Source: Oscillospiraceae bacterium
GTDB taxonomy: Bacteria; Bacillota; Clostridia; UBA1381
Reading direction: 5' to 3'
Assembly: GCA_022509025.1 (NCBI GenBank)
Contig: JAFLUB010000013.1
Location: 1-59,486 of the forward strand
Length of the DNA: 59,486 nucleotides
A program made the position numbers and the translations under genes. Within the stretch, counting starts at the first letter, position 1. Each line of letters opens with the position of its first letter. This document shows, in pieces, positions 1 to 9,012 of this stretch. The notes beneath the pieces were generated by a model, which saw only the letters and a list, made by a program, of their open reading frames with translations, did not search any database and was not told where the DNA came from.

Positions 1-675
<675 letters not shown>

Positions 676-702
676 TCGAAAATATGCTTATATAATAAAA
701 CG

Positions 703-730
703 GGCACCGCTTCAAAGCGGTGCCTATTTT
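703..730 (+). terminator. Rho-independent terminator of the PFOR gene
   Basis: GGCACCGC and GCGGTGCC form an 8-bp stem with a 6-base loop, followed by TATTTT, 27 bases after the stop codon. Confidence 0.85.
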
Positions 731-764
731 GTTGATGCGTCGCAGTACTAAATCAAAACGGCGC

Positions 765-796
765 AAAAAACGCATCGCCGAAGCAATGCGTTTTTT
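765..796 (-). terminator. Terminator of lepA
   Basis: AAAAAACGCAT and ATGCGTTTTTT are perfect arms around a 10-base loop just past the lepA stop. The A and T tracts let it work in both directions, so it can also back up the PFOR terminator. Confidence 0.8.
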
Positions 797-798
797 AA

Positions 799-2607
799 TT
801 AATCCAGCTTCAATACCGACATAAACGCCTCCTGCGGCACCTCTACGCTGCCGACCTGACGCATACGTTTCTTTCCTTCCTTCTGTTTTTCCAGAAGTTT
901 CTTCTTACGCGTAATATCGCCGCCATAGCACTTGGCAAGCACGTCCTTGCGCATTGCCCTTACAGTTTCGCGCGCGATAATCTTTGAGCCAATTGCCGCC
1001 TGAATAGGTACTTCAAAAAGCTGTCTTGGGATTGCTTCTTTAAGCTTCTCCGCCATCTTTCTGCCGCGTGAATATGCGCTGTCTTTATGAACTATAAACG
1101 AAAGCGCGTCGACCATCTCGCCGTTAAGCAGAATATCAAGTTTAACAAGGCTTGAACGGTTATAACCGCACAACTCATAGTCAAATGAAGCATAGCCCTT
1201 TGTGCGTGATTTAAGAGCGTCAAAGAAGTCGTATATAATCTCATTAAGCGGCAGGTCATAGAAAATCTCCGCTCTTGTTTCGTCCATATACGTCATATCC
1301 TTATAGATACCGCGTCTTTCCTGACAAAGCTCCATAACGTTGCCGACATAATCCTTCGGAACCATTATATTAGCCTTTACCATCGGCTCCTCCATATAGT
1401 CTATCTCAGCGCCGTCAGGAAGATTAGCGGGATTATCCACCCACACCATCTCACCGCTTGTCTTATATACCTTATAAATAACGCTCGGCGCGGTTGTGAC
1501 AAGGTCAAGATTGTATTCTCTTTCAAGTCTTTCCTGTATGATTTCCATATGAAGAAGTCCCAAAAAACCGCATCTGAAACCGAAGCCCAACGCAACCGAT
1601 GTTTCCGCTTCAAACATGAGCGCGGCATCGTTAAGCTGCAGCTTTGAAAGAGCGTCCTTTAAATCCTCATATTGCGCTCCGTCCGCAGGATAAATACCGC
1701 AATACACCATCGGATTAACCTTTTTATAGCCCGGGAGCGGTTCTTTTGCAGCGTTCTTTACCGTTGTAACGGTATCACCTACTCGCGTATCCTGAATATT
1801 TTTAATACTTGCCGCGATATATCCTACATCTCCGGCGGACAGTGTTTTTGTAGGAATAAGCCCTGACGGGTGCATATATCCGACCTCAACAACATCAAAC
1901 TGCGCGCCCGTGGCCATCATCTTTATCCTGTCTCCCACCTTTACGGAGCCTTCTTTAATTCTTACATAAACAATTACGCCCTTATAACTATCATAATAGG
2001 AATCAAATATCAGCGCCTGCAGCGGCGCGTTTTCGTCGCCCTCGGGAGCCGGTATATTATTTACAATTTCTTCAAGCACGCTTTCCACATTGAGTCCTGT
2101 CTTTGCGGAAACCTTCGGCGCGTCCTCTGCCGGTATTCCGATTACGTCCTCAATCTCACGTATAACAACCTCCGGCTGTGCGGAAGGCAGGTCAATCTTA
2201 TTTATAACCGGCACAACCTCAAGATTATGGTCAATCGCAAGGTATGTGTTTGCCAGAGTCTGTGCCTCTATTCCCTGTGACGCGTCAACTATCAGGATTG
2301 CGCCCTCGCACGCGGCAAGAGAACGTGAAACCTCATAATTGAAGTCAACGTGTCCCGGAGTATCAATAAGATTAAGCGTGTACAATTCTCCGTTATCTCG
2401 CTTATATTTCAGCGTTACAGCGTGAGCCTTTATAGTTATTCCTCTCTCCCGCTCAAGATCCATATTATCGAGAAGCTGCTCCTCCATGTCCCGCGCCTCT
2501 ACTTCTCCGGTAAGCTCCAGAAGTCTGTCAGCAAGCGTGGATTTGCCGTGGTCTATATGCGCTATAATACAAAAATTTCTTATTTTTTCCTGTCTTTCAT
2601 TTGGCAT
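799..2607 (-). CDS. lepA: Elongation factor 4 (LepA), translational GTPase
   Basis: 602 residues, the usual LepA length. It is a ribosome-binding GTPase that acts on stalled or mistranslocated ribosomes and contributes to 30S biogenesis. The N-terminal G domain shows AHIDHGKS (G1), DTPGH (G3) and NKID (G4). EF-G-like domains II, III and V follow, then the LepA-specific C-terminal domain ending in [23 protein letters not shown]. The start at MPNERQEK is chosen because AGGAGAG sits just upstream; an in-frame start 17 codons earlier lacks a ribosome site and family similarity. It is transcribed from its own promoter in the gap after spoIIP, on the same strand. Confidence 0.97.
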   Translation of the reverse strand: MPNERQEKIRNFCIIAHIDHGKSTLADRLLELTGEVEARDMEEQLLDNMDLERERGITIKAHAVTLKYKRDNGELYTLNLIDTPGHVDFNYEVSRSLAACEGAILIVDASQGIEAQTLANTYLAIDHNLEVVPVINKIDLPSAQPEVVIREIEDVIGIPAEDAPKVSAKTGLNVESVLEEIVNNIPAPEGDENAPLQALIFDSYYDSYKGVIVYVRIKEGSVKVGDRIKMMATGAQFDVVEVGYMHPSGLIPTKTLSAGDVGYIAASIKNIQDTRVGDTVTTVKNAAKEPLPGYKKVNPMVYCGIYPADGAQYEDLKDALSKLQLNDAALMFEAETSVALGFGFRCGFLGLLHMEIIQERLEREYNLDLVTTAPSVIYKVYKTSGEMVWVDNPANLPDGAEIDYMEEPMVKANIMVPKDYVGNVMELCQERRGIYKDMTYMDETRAEIFYDLPLNEIIYDFFDALKSRTKGYASFDYELCGYNRSSLVKLDILLNGEMVDALSFIVHKDSAYSRGRKMAEKLKEAIPRQLFEVPIQAAIGSKIIARETVRAMRKDVLAKCYGGDITRKKKLLEKQKEGKKRMRQVGSVEVPQEAFMSVLKLD

Positions 2608-2648
2608 TATTTTCTCTCCTAAGTTTATCCGATATTTATCTATTATAT

Positions 2649-2677
2649 ATTTTACCACATTTTTTCTTTATGTGCAA
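2649..2677 (-). promoter_or_regulatory. Sigma-A promoter of lepA
   Basis: On the minus strand TTGCAC is followed after 17 bases by TAAAAT with an extended -10 TGG. It lies between the spoIIP stop and the lepA start. Confidence 0.7.
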
Positions 2678-2680
2678 CGG

Positions 2681-3829
2681 TTATTTTGCCGTCAATACAG
2701 CGGCAATGGCTCTTGCTGCATATCTTCCGCCAATCTTCGCCTCCGATAGCGTGTTACCGTTACTTCCCACCTCAAGAATGAGGCTTCCCATTGTAGCATG
2801 TTCGTTAAATCTTTCCGTGCGTAGATTTATCGGACGCATAAGTCCCGGATACATTATTCCGGCAGCATTCTGTATCTTCGCAGCAAATTTCAGATTTTCA
2901 CGCCAGTTATTATGCCAGAGCCCCATGCTGTCTGTGCCTGCCACTATCATAACCTGTGCCGTACTCACACCGTTTTGCTCACACGCCACTCTTAATTTTG
3001 AGCCGTCAGGATATATAAACGCGTCACGGTGAACATCAAGCACAATCTTTATAGATGGATTATTTTTAAGCTGATTCTCTATTGTACCGAGGGCTCTTGT
3101 GTATGATCCCTGATACGATGGGTAATCATGATATGTTGTATCATGTATTGTCTTTATACCGTTTTCCTCAAGCACCGCGCATATCTCGTTTCCTACTGCT
3201 ATGACATTAAATTCTTCATTTGTATTGCGCTCTGTTTCACCGTTCGCCTGATCGCCATCGTAGCATTCTGTTGTGTGGGTATGCATCACAAGCACCTGCG
3301 GTCCGTCTGTATCAGTATCAAACGCTAACTCCTCCGCGCATAGAGCGTTTAAATCTACACTGTATTTTGTTGCATTGCTCATCTGCAGTCCCGATGCTGA
3401 CGCTATCCGGGCACTGTCCGGAAACGGCGGTTCAGATGTGTTTCCATCTTCTTCTGTGTCTGTTGTTTTATGTCTGTCTGTATTTTCTTCTGTTTCCGGG
3501 CTATCTTCTCTATCTCTGTTCTCTTCCGGCAATATTTCATCGGTTGTCCCATCAAAAACTGACATATACTCGCTTATTATGGTTTCACCTCTGTCAATAT
3601 CGAAACCGAGAATAGCATTTATGACAGCTTTTAAATCCGGACTTTTTTTACCGTTATCAGGCAATCCCTCAGATAGTATTTCCTTATATATATCATCGTT
3701 TACTTTAAACACGGCAACAGGTCGTTTTGCAACTATAAAGGCGACAGCCGCACATATTGCAAAACTGAGAAGCACGGAAAAACACAGGCGTATTTTTTTT
3801 CTTGTAATTACTATTGTTTTGAATTTCAT
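2681..3829 (-). CDS. spoIIP: Stage II sporulation protein P-like cell-wall hydrolase
   Basis: 382 residues. SpoIIP is the membrane-anchored amidase/endopeptidase that works with SpoIID and SpoIIM during forespore engulfment. An N-terminal membrane anchor (about residues 13-33) is followed by an acidic Thr/Glu-rich linker (about 90-140). The catalytic domain carries VLVMHTHTTECYD (metal-ligand His and Glu), VLDVHRDA and LILEVGSNGNTLSEA, the family signature. The start at MKFKTIVITRKK follows GAAGGGG; an in-frame ATG 21 codons upstream has no such site. Sporulation-specific promoter elements were not convincingly recognised. It ends just before the lepA promoter. Confidence 0.9.
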   Translation of the reverse strand: MKFKTIVITRKKIRLCFSVLLSFAICAAVAFIVAKRPVAVFKVNDDIYKEILSEGLPDNGKKSPDLKAVINAILGFDIDRGETIISEYMSVFDGTTDEILPEENRDREDSPETEENTDRHKTTDTEEDGNTSEPPFPDSARIASASGLQMSNATKYSVDLNALCAEELAFDTDTDGPQVLVMHTHTTECYDGDQANGETERNTNEEFNVIAVGNEICAVLEENGIKTIHDTTYHDYPSYQGSYTRALGTIENQLKNNPSIKIVLDVHRDAFIYPDGSKLRVACEQNGVSTAQVMIVAGTDSMGLWHNNWRENLKFAAKIQNAAGIMYPGLMRPINLRTERFNEHATMGSLILEVGSNGNTLSEAKIGGRYAARAIAAVLTAK

Positions 3830-3910
3830 GATTTTGTCCCCTTCTATCTGCGCTATATTATAAATACGCACAAGTTTCTCAAATATGTTCAAAAAAAATA
3901 TAAAAAAAGC

Positions 3911-3939
3911 TTGCTTTTTTATTTTGACTATGGTATAAT
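3911..3939 (+). promoter_or_regulatory. Sigma-A promoter of rplS
   Basis: TTGCTT, 17 bases, TATAAT with an extended -10 TGG. Transcription would start near 3946 and give a leader of about 65 nt. Confidence 0.75.
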
Positions 3940-3958
3940 TTTGTAGTTATTACGGATA

Positions 3959-4003
3959 GTCCTCTGCCTTGGTCGGCACGAATGTCCCAGATTATAAGGA
4001 GGA
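3959..4003 (+). promoter_or_regulatory. Candidate rplS leader structure masking the ribosome-binding site
   Basis: TCCTC (3960-3964) can pair with GAGGA (3999-4003), which is part of the rplS Shine-Dalgarno. Inside, TGCC and GGCA (3965-3978) make a small hairpin. Autoregulatory L19 leaders are known in Firmicutes; whether this matches a described class is not established here. Confidence 0.35.
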
Positions 4004-4010
4004 TTTAATG

Positions 4011-4361
4011 ATGAATACACAAGAAATCATTAACGCTTTGACAAAAGACCAAATAAGAACTGATTTACCGGAACTTGTTGTTGGTAACAACGTTAAGGTT
4101 TATCAGAAAATCGTCGAGGGTTCACGTACAAGAACTCAGATGTTTGAAGGTACCATTATAAAGGTACAAGGCGGCGGCATCGCTAAGACTTTTACCGTAA
4201 GACGTATTTCTTACGGCGTAGGAGTAGAGAAAACATGGCCTGTTAACTCACCTAACATTGAAAAAATTGAGATTTCAAGAAAAGGTAAGGTAAGACGTGC
4301 CAGACTTTATTATCTGCGTGACAGAGTCGGTAAAGCAGCGAAGGTTAAGGAAAAGATTTGA
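4011..4361 (+). CDS. rplS: 50S ribosomal protein L19
   Basis: 116 residues, typical L19, a large-subunit protein at the 30S-50S interface. Recognised by [44 protein letters not shown] and the C-terminal [21 protein letters not shown]. Two adjacent ATGs exist (4008 and 4011); AAGGAGG at 3996-4002 is 8 bases from the second, the better spacing. In Bacillus and many Clostridia rplS follows trmD. Here trmD lies about 27 kb away, and rplS has its own promoter and terminator. The following lepB and rbgA keep the usual downstream order. Confidence 0.97.
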   Translation: MNTQEIINALTKDQIRTDLPELVVGNNVKVYQKIVEGSRTRTQMFEGTIIKVQGGGIAKTFTVRRISYGVGVEKTWPVNSPNIEKIEISRKGKVRRARLYYLRDRVGKAAKVKEKI

Positions 4362-4376
4362 TTTCCTTACGCATAT

Positions 4377-4406
4377 AAAAGGGACATGTCTGTGTCCCTT
4401 TTTTTA
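4377..4406 (+). terminator. Terminator of rplS
   Basis: GGGACA, a 6-base loop and TGTCCC, followed by seven T; preceded by AAAA. Confidence 0.85.
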
Positions 4407-4449
4407 TAATCAGCAAATCAAATTTAATATTTTATTAACCATTTATTAA

Positions 4450-4477
4450 TTGCAAATTCATATATATGCATTATAAT
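4450..4477 (+). promoter_or_regulatory. Probable sigma-A promoter of lepB
   Basis: TTGCAA, 16 bases, TATAAT, about 31 bases before the lepB start codon. Confidence 0.6.
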
Positions 4478-4508
4478 AATCACAAAATTAATTATGGAGG
4501 GAAATACT

Positions 4509-5189
4509 GTGAGCGAACATGAAGAAGTAACAGAAACAATAACGGAAGAAAAAAAGAATACAAAGAAAAGCATCGGAAAAGAAATCTGGGAATGGGTTTA
4601 TACTCTTGCAATCGCTATTATAGTAGCAATGCTTATAAAAGGATTTCTTTTTGACATTGTAAGAGTTGACGGTTCAAGTATGTTTCCTACACTCGTGAAC
4701 AATGACAGACTTATTGTCACAAAGCTTGGATATAAGCCGCATCAGGGTGATATTATTATTCTTGACAGTGAGTATAAGAACAGAGAGGAATATTATCACA
4801 GGCTGGCAGTATCAGAAGACAAGGACGGTCTCTCTTTCATAGATAAACTTTTAGCATCGAGAAATATGCCGGATAATCTCAAAAAGAAATACTACGTAAA
4901 ACGCATCATTGCAATGCCCGGCCAGACAATTGATCTTGCAGACGGAAACGTATATGTAGACGGTGTACAGCTTGATGAGCCGTATTATGACGGAACGACA
5001 TCATCTATAGACCCCACTGTGGAATATCCGATTACCGTCGAAGAAGGCTGCGTGTTTGTAATGGGAGACAACAGAAATCACAGTAAGGACAGCCGTTCAT
5101 CAGAACTCGGTCAGGTTCCTTATGAGGCAATTTTAGGAAAATCACAAATAAGACTCTGGCCTCTCACAGAAATAGGCCGGACAAAATAA
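4509..5189 (+). CDS. lepB: Signal peptidase I
   Basis: 226 residues. It cleaves signal peptides of exported proteins on the outer face of the membrane. A charged N-terminus is followed by one membrane segment (about residues 31-48). The catalytic serine lies in DGSSMFPTL (Ser57), the general-base lysine in YVKRIIAMPGQ (Lys131), and the GDNR box is MGDNRNHSKDSR, so the Ser/Lys dyad is complete. A GTG start is chosen because the only upstream ATG (4494) overlaps GGAGG at 4496-4500, which is 8 bases from the GTG. An insertion of roughly 25 residues precedes the Lys motif. rbgA follows after 25 bases, probably co-transcribed. Confidence 0.93.
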   Translation: MSEHEEVTETITEEKKNTKKSIGKEIWEWVYTLAIAIIVAMLIKGFLFDIVRVDGSSMFPTLVNNDRLIVTKLGYKPHQGDIIILDSEYKNREEYYHRLAVSEDKDGLSFIDKLLASRNMPDNLKKKYYVKRIIAMPGQTIDLADGNVYVDGVQLDEPYYDGTTSSIDPTVEYPITVEEGCVFVMGDNRNHSKDSRSSELGQVPYEAILGKSQIRLWPLTEIGRTK

Positions 5190-5214
5190 AAGCAGAAAGG
5201 CTACGTATATTTTT

Positions 5215-6084
5215 ATGCAGAATTTACAATGGTATCCCGGACACATGGCGAAAACCCGCCGTCTTATTGAGGATAACCTTAAGCTTATAGATGTGGTTGT
5301 TGAAATACTGGACGCGCGTATTCCTTTTTCAGGGCGTAATCCGAGTTTTGATGATATTATACGAAATAAACCACGCCTTCTTGTACTGAACAAGTCTGAT
5401 TTAGCAGATAAAAATCGTACAGGCCAATGGATTAAATGGTATGCGCAGAAAGGACTAAAGGTAATCCCCATAAGTTGCGCTACCGGCGCAGGTATAAATA
5501 CTGTCCTGAACGAAGCAAGAGCGCTTATTCAGGATAAAATAGACCGCGAAAAGGAAAAAGGCAGAAACCGCACTCTGAAAATTATGATGGTCGGTATTCC
5601 GAACGTTGGTAAGTCAAGTCTGATTAACCGCCTTATCGGAAAAGCAAGCACTAAAACAGGTGATAAACCGGGTGTAACACGCGGTAAACAGTGGCTTCGC
5701 ATAAAGGGCGATGCCGAGCTTCTCGATACTCCCGGTATTCTTCCGCCAAAGTTTGAGGATCAATCGGTGGCTGTACGTCTCGCATACACAGGCGCGATAA
5801 AAGATGAAATCATGAACACTGAACTTCTCGCCTATTCCCTATGCGATTACCTTCGCGATAATTATTCCACAGACCTTTGCGCGCGCTATAAGCTTCAAAG
5901 TGTGGACGGCTTAGAGGGATATGAAATATTAGAAAATATAGGCAGAAAGCGCGGATTTGTTATATCCGGCGGAGAGATAGATATGGAACGCGCCGCAAAT
6001 ATGGTTCTTGATGAACTACGAGGCGCAAAAATAGGAAATATCACATTAGAAGTTCCTCAGGATACGGAAAACATTTCAGAGTAA
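5215..6084 (+). CDS. rbgA: Ribosome biogenesis GTPase YlqF/RbgA
   Basis: 289 residues. RbgA is a circularly permuted GTPase needed for late assembly of the 50S subunit. The permuted order is visible: NKSD (G4) near residue 62 comes before GIPNVGKSS (G1) near residue 126, then DTPGILPPKF (G3). The start MQNLQWYPGHMAKTRR matches the conserved RbgA N-terminus WYPGHMAK, so ATG 5215 is accepted although the nearest purine-rich site (AGAAAGG) is unusually far, about 16 bases. The next bases hold a bidirectional terminator. Confidence 0.95.
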   Translation: MQNLQWYPGHMAKTRRLIEDNLKLIDVVVEILDARIPFSGRNPSFDDIIRNKPRLLVLNKSDLADKNRTGQWIKWYAQKGLKVIPISCATGAGINTVLNEARALIQDKIDREKEKGRNRTLKIMMVGIPNVGKSSLINRLIGKASTKTGDKPGVTRGKQWLRIKGDAELLDTPGILPPKFEDQSVAVRLAYTGAIKDEIMNTELLAYSLCDYLRDNYSTDLCARYKLQSVDGLEGYEILENIGRKRGFVISGGEIDMERAANMVLDELRGAKIGNITLEVPQDTENISE

Positions 6085-6085
6085 C

Positions 6086-6118
6086 AAAAAAACCGAAGCA
6101 TAAGCTTCGGATTTTTTG
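6086..6118 (+). terminator. Bidirectional terminator between rbgA and the HPr-like gene
   Basis: CCGAAGC, loop ATAA, GCTTCGG, with seven A before and ATTTTTT after; it serves both converging genes. Confidence 0.85.
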
Positions 6119-6131
6119 TTTACTCGAAAAA

Positions 6132-6362
6132 TTATTTAACGATGAACTTATCAAGCTCTGCCATGAACTTATCGCAATCATCAGAATGTACTTCAACCTT
6201 AATAGGCTTAGAAAGATCCAAACTGAATATACCCATGATAGACTTAGCATCAACAACATATCTACCTGATGTCAGATCCACGTCGAAATCATACTTACTT
6301 ACGGTATTCACGAAGTCTTTTACATCGTTAATAGAGCTTAATAATAACTCAAATGTTTTCAT
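6132..6362 (-). CDS. HPr-family protein lacking the phospho-accepting histidine (Crh-like)
   Basis: 76 residues, HPr length. Alignment by eye puts INDV (residues 11-14) where HPr has its active-site IHARPA, so His15 is absent (Asn/Asp there). The Ser46 region is kept as VDAKSIMGIFSLDL (Ser41). A protein like this cannot pass phosphate along the PTS but could be phosphorylated on serine by HPr kinase, as Crh is in Bacillus, and act in carbon-catabolite control; that role is inference. The start at MKTFELLL follows AAGGAGGAG. It is monocistronic, divergent from mtaB with back-to-back promoters. Confidence 0.8.
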   Translation of the reverse strand: MKTFELLLSSINDVKDFVNTVSKYDFDVDLTSGRYVVDAKSIMGIFSLDLSKPIKVEVHSDDCDKFMAELDKFIVK

Positions 6363-6422
6363 AATACTACTCCTCCTTATTCGTGCGTGTAGCCTATTTA
6401 TTTGTAATCTCTTACAGATACT

Positions 6423-6451
6423 ATAATACAACTTTTTCCTTAATTAGTCAA
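6423..6451 (-). promoter_or_regulatory. Sigma-A promoter of the HPr-like gene
   Basis: On the minus strand TTGACT, 17 bases, TATTAT. Its -35 is separated by only 6 bases from the -35 of the divergent mtaB promoter. Confidence 0.7.
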
Positions 6452-6457
6452 TAGGTA

Positions 6458-6486
6458 TTGCGTTTTAATTAAAATTTTTATATAAT
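6458..6486 (+). promoter_or_regulatory. Sigma-A promoter of mtaB
   Basis: TTGCGT, 17 bases, TATAAT, about 70 bases before the mtaB start. Confidence 0.7.
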
Positions 6487-6554
6487 AATACTAATGCAAA
6501 TAAATTTTTTATCATCTTTTGTGGTAAAACTGATATATCGGAAAGGTAGTTAAT

Positions 6555-7850
6555 ATGAAAACAGCAGCATTATATACTCTTGGATGCAAGGTTAATCAAT
6601 ATGAAACAGAAGCTATGGCTGAACTTTTCAGCGCCGCCGGATATGAAATAGTGGATTTCAGCGAAAAATCGGATATATATGTTATAAACACTTGTTCTGT
6701 TACTAACATGAGTGACAGGAAATCAAGGCAGATAATACGCCGCGCTAAAAAGACAAATCCTGATTCTCTGATAGCCGTTACCGGCTGCTATGCGCAGACC
6801 GCGCCCGACGAAGTGCTTTCAATTGACGGAGTGAATATAGTAATAGGCACTAAAGACAGAAAAAACATAGTAAATCTTATAGAAACTCTTGAAACAACAT
6901 CAAGCATAAATCACGTATCGGATATCATGAGTAACCATGAATTTGAGGAGTTACAGATTAAGAACTATTCAGACAGAACACGCGCATTTATTAAAATTCA
7001 GGAGGGATGCAATCAGTTTTGCTCTTACTGCGTTATCCCCTATGCGCGCGGTCCTGTTAGAAGCCGTCCTATGAAAGAAGTAATCAGGGAAATACAAGAA
7101 CTTGCCTCAAACAGCTTTAAGGAAATTATTCTGGTTGGTATTCACGTCGCTTCATACGGTGTTGATATAGAAAACACGTCACTGGAGACATTGATAACTG
7201 AGATTGATAAAATTGAAGGAATCGAACGCATACGCTTGTCTTCAATAGAACCTATGACACTAAACAGCGCATTCATAGACAAAATAAAGGATTCAAAAAA
7301 GCTATGCCATCACTTTCATATATCACTTCAATCCGGCTGTGATGCAACCTTAAAGCGTATGAACAGAAAATATACGGCGCTACAATTTAAAGAAATCGTG
7401 GACGGTTTAAGAGCCGCATTCCCTGACTCGGCAATTACAACGGATATAATGGTAGGCTTCCCGGGCGAAAGTGATGAAGAATTTACTGAATCGCTTAATT
7501 TTATACGTGAAGTAGAGTTTGCAGACGCGCATATTTTCCAGTATTCAAGGCGCAAGGGAACGCCTGCGGCAAAGCGACCGGATCAGATTCCTCCTGAAAT
7601 TAAAGAAAAACGAAGTAAAATTATCATATCCGAAACAGAAAAATCGAGAGATGCATTTTTAGAAAAATTCATCGGAAAGTCAATGCGTGTTTTATTTGAA
7701 AGACGCACAAAAGACGGACTTTTTGAGGGAAAAACGGATAATTATATAACGGTTCATGTTCCATCGGATATTGACCTGAATGATCAATTCAAAGATGTAC
7801 TGCTTGAAAGAAACGAAAACGGCATTATGATTGGAAAGATTACAGAATGA
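6555..7850 (+). CDS. mtaB: tRNA (t6A37) methylthiotransferase MtaB
   Basis: 431 residues. MtaB is a radical-SAM enzyme that converts t6A to ms2t6A at position 37 of tRNAs. The N-terminal UPF0004 domain (LGCKVNQYETEAM, INTCSVTN, VTGCYAQ) supplies the cysteines for the second Fe-S cluster. The radical-SAM cluster motif is GCNQFCSYCVIPYARGP. A C-terminal TRAM domain (about 365-431) ends the protein. The N-terminal LGCKVNQYE pattern separates MtaB from MiaB and RimO. GAAAGG precedes the ATG. It stands alone between its own promoter and terminator. Confidence 0.95.
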   Translation: MKTAALYTLGCKVNQYETEAMAELFSAAGYEIVDFSEKSDIYVINTCSVTNMSDRKSRQIIRRAKKTNPDSLIAVTGCYAQTAPDEVLSIDGVNIVIGTKDRKNIVNLIETLETTSSINHVSDIMSNHEFEELQIKNYSDRTRAFIKIQEGCNQFCSYCVIPYARGPVRSRPMKEVIREIQELASNSFKEIILVGIHVASYGVDIENTSLETLITEIDKIEGIERIRLSSIEPMTLNSAFIDKIKDSKKLCHHFHISLQSGCDATLKRMNRKYTALQFKEIVDGLRAAFPDSAITTDIMVGFPGESDEEFTESLNFIREVEFADAHIFQYSRRKGTPAAKRPDQIPPEIKEKRSKIIISETEKSRDAFLEKFIGKSMRVLFERRTKDGLFEGKTDNYITVHVPSDIDLNDQFKDVLLERNENGIMIGKITE

Positions 7851-7891
7851 AAAAACGGTGTTCGCCTCCTTCGAAGCGACACCGATTTTTA
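7851..7891 (+). terminator. Terminator of mtaB
   Basis: CGGTGT(T)CGC and GCG(A)CACCG arms with a short loop, five A before and ATTTTT after; it is also placed to end the converging minus-strand gene. Confidence 0.75.
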
Positions 7892-7892
7892 A

Positions 7893-8189
7893 TTAGCCCA
7901 TCATCTGAATTGCGTCCTGAAGCCACCATTCACCTATATCAAGAGCCTTATACAGATTTTCTCTCTCACCCTTGCGGTAAACCTGACCCTTTCCGAATTC
8001 ACCGGTATTATCCATTACCTGTACCTTTATTTTGCATGAAGACTTTATATCATTATTATCCTTTGCTTCGACAATATCAAGCGCAAGTATACATTTATCC
8101 TCAAGATTTCCGTAATATATCCTGTCTCCGCACTTTATAAGCGGTTTACCTTTATAGGTTAAAAGCTTTTTCTTTTTAGGTGCTGCCAT
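7893..8189 (-). CDS. Conserved small protein of unknown function (98 aa)
   Basis: I do not recognise a named family. The protein begins MAAPKKKKLLTYKGKPLIKCGDRIYYGN, carries a predicted small beta-rich fold (CILALDIVEAKDNNDIKSSCKIKVQVMDNTGEFGKGQVYRKGERENLYKAL) and ends WLQDAIQMMG. It has no signal peptide or membrane segment. The start follows GAGAGGAG, whereas the longer in-frame start has no ribosome site. It has its own promoter and shares the mtaB terminator region. The regular composition and good start suggest a real, conserved gene. Confidence 0.75.
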   Translation of the reverse strand: MAAPKKKKLLTYKGKPLIKCGDRIYYGNLEDKCILALDIVEAKDNNDIKSSCKIKVQVMDNTGEFGKGQVYRKGERENLYKALDIGEWWLQDAIQMMG

Positions 8190-8236
8190 ACTATATTCTC
8201 CTCTCAAATACAAGTCCATAGTTACCATATAATAAT

Positions 8237-8265
8237 ATTCTAACATATAAATTAGCAAAAATCAA
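8237..8265 (-). promoter_or_regulatory. Sigma-A promoter of the 98-aa protein gene
   Basis: On the minus strand TTGATT, 17 bases, TAGAAT with an extended -10 TGT. Confidence 0.6.
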
Positions 8266-8282
8266 CTTTTTATTTAAATTTT

Positions 8283-8852
8283 TCAATCATTATCCTTCTC
8301 ATATATAAATTTATCCATTTTTTCTGTTATATCAAATTTTTTCAATCCGGCTATATAGCCTGCCAGAGTTGCAGACACCGGCACAACCACCATAGCAATA
8401 ACAGAATATACTGTTAAATATCCATTTGACATATTCATTATACCGTTATATGGGAAAGACCAGCAATAGAAAAGAATATTTAAAATAGTTGGAATAACAC
8501 CCGACAATCCGGTGTCTGCTGCATATTTAATCCATATCACTTTATATACAGCCACAAAAACAAGATTAACCAAAACAATAAGGCATCCGAAAAGCACAGC
8601 CTTTATCTTGCTCGGCTTAAGTGGTGTATAAGGCTTATTGTCAAGAGTGGCAAACCTTTTGGAAGAGGTATACAACAAAACAAAATTAACCAACATAAAT
8701 ATAAGCGAAAGAATTTCCTTTGCCACACTAATATTGGTGAAATACCAGAAGGCAATCATCCCGAACACAAATGCAATCCCCGATGCCGCCAGCTGAACAA
8801 ACAGCATATACAGAAATTGATACCGCACTGTTATTTTCATTGAATCTCTCAT
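8283..8852 (-). CDS. Integral membrane protein of unknown function (189 aa)
   Basis: The sequence has about five hydrophobic spans (roughly residues 10-35, 40-58, 80-103, 120-135, 140-168) with a charged C-terminus (KKFDITEKMDKFIYEKDND). No catalytic or transport motif is recognised. The start at 8852 follows GGAGG with 7-8 bases spacing. The gene lies directly downstream of repeat copy A and could be co-transcribed with the flavoprotein gene before it. Confidence 0.7.
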   Translation of the reverse strand: MRDSMKITVRYQFLYMLFVQLAASGIAFVFGMIAFWYFTNISVAKEILSLIFMLVNFVLLYTSSKRFATLDNKPYTPLKPSKIKAVLFGCLIVLVNLVFVAVYKVIWIKYAADTGLSGVIPTILNILFYCWSFPYNGIMNMSNGYLTVYSVIAMVVVPVSATLAGYIAGLKKFDITEKMDKFIYEKDND

Positions 8853-8877
8853 ATTTAAACCTCCAATTAATATGTTA

Positions 8878-9012
8878 ATAAATGGTGAGATGCGCAGTCT
8901 ATTGCATCACAATCCCAACGCGGGGAAAGAGACAAGCAGATTGCCATTTTGAGGAGTGCAGACGTATGTTGATACTTCAAGCTCCGATAAATGGTGAGAT
9001 GCGCAGTCTATT
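8878..9012 (-). repeat. Dispersed structured repeat, copy A (diverged, with 26-bp flanking direct repeats)
   Basis: Shares the core of copies B (23383-23504) and C (35867-35990): AAGCAGATTGCC, TTTTGAGGA, CAGACGTAT, GATACTTCAAG, CTCCGATAAA and GAGATGCGC in the same order. A perfect 26-bp direct repeat (8878-8903 and 8987-9012) brackets the core, and its second copy contains the stop codon of the flavoprotein gene. The 5' third seen in B and C is not conserved here. Confidence 0.75.

Noticed and set aside
3273-3863. 196-codon open frame on the plus strand opposite spoIIP
   Set aside because: Low-complexity Ser-rich translation, no ribosome site, and it lies fully antisense to a well-recognised gene.
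3924-3939. TTGACT next to TATAAT upstream of rplS as a promoter pair
   Set aside because: Only 4 bases separate them; the true -35 with 17-bp spacing is TTGCTT at 3911.
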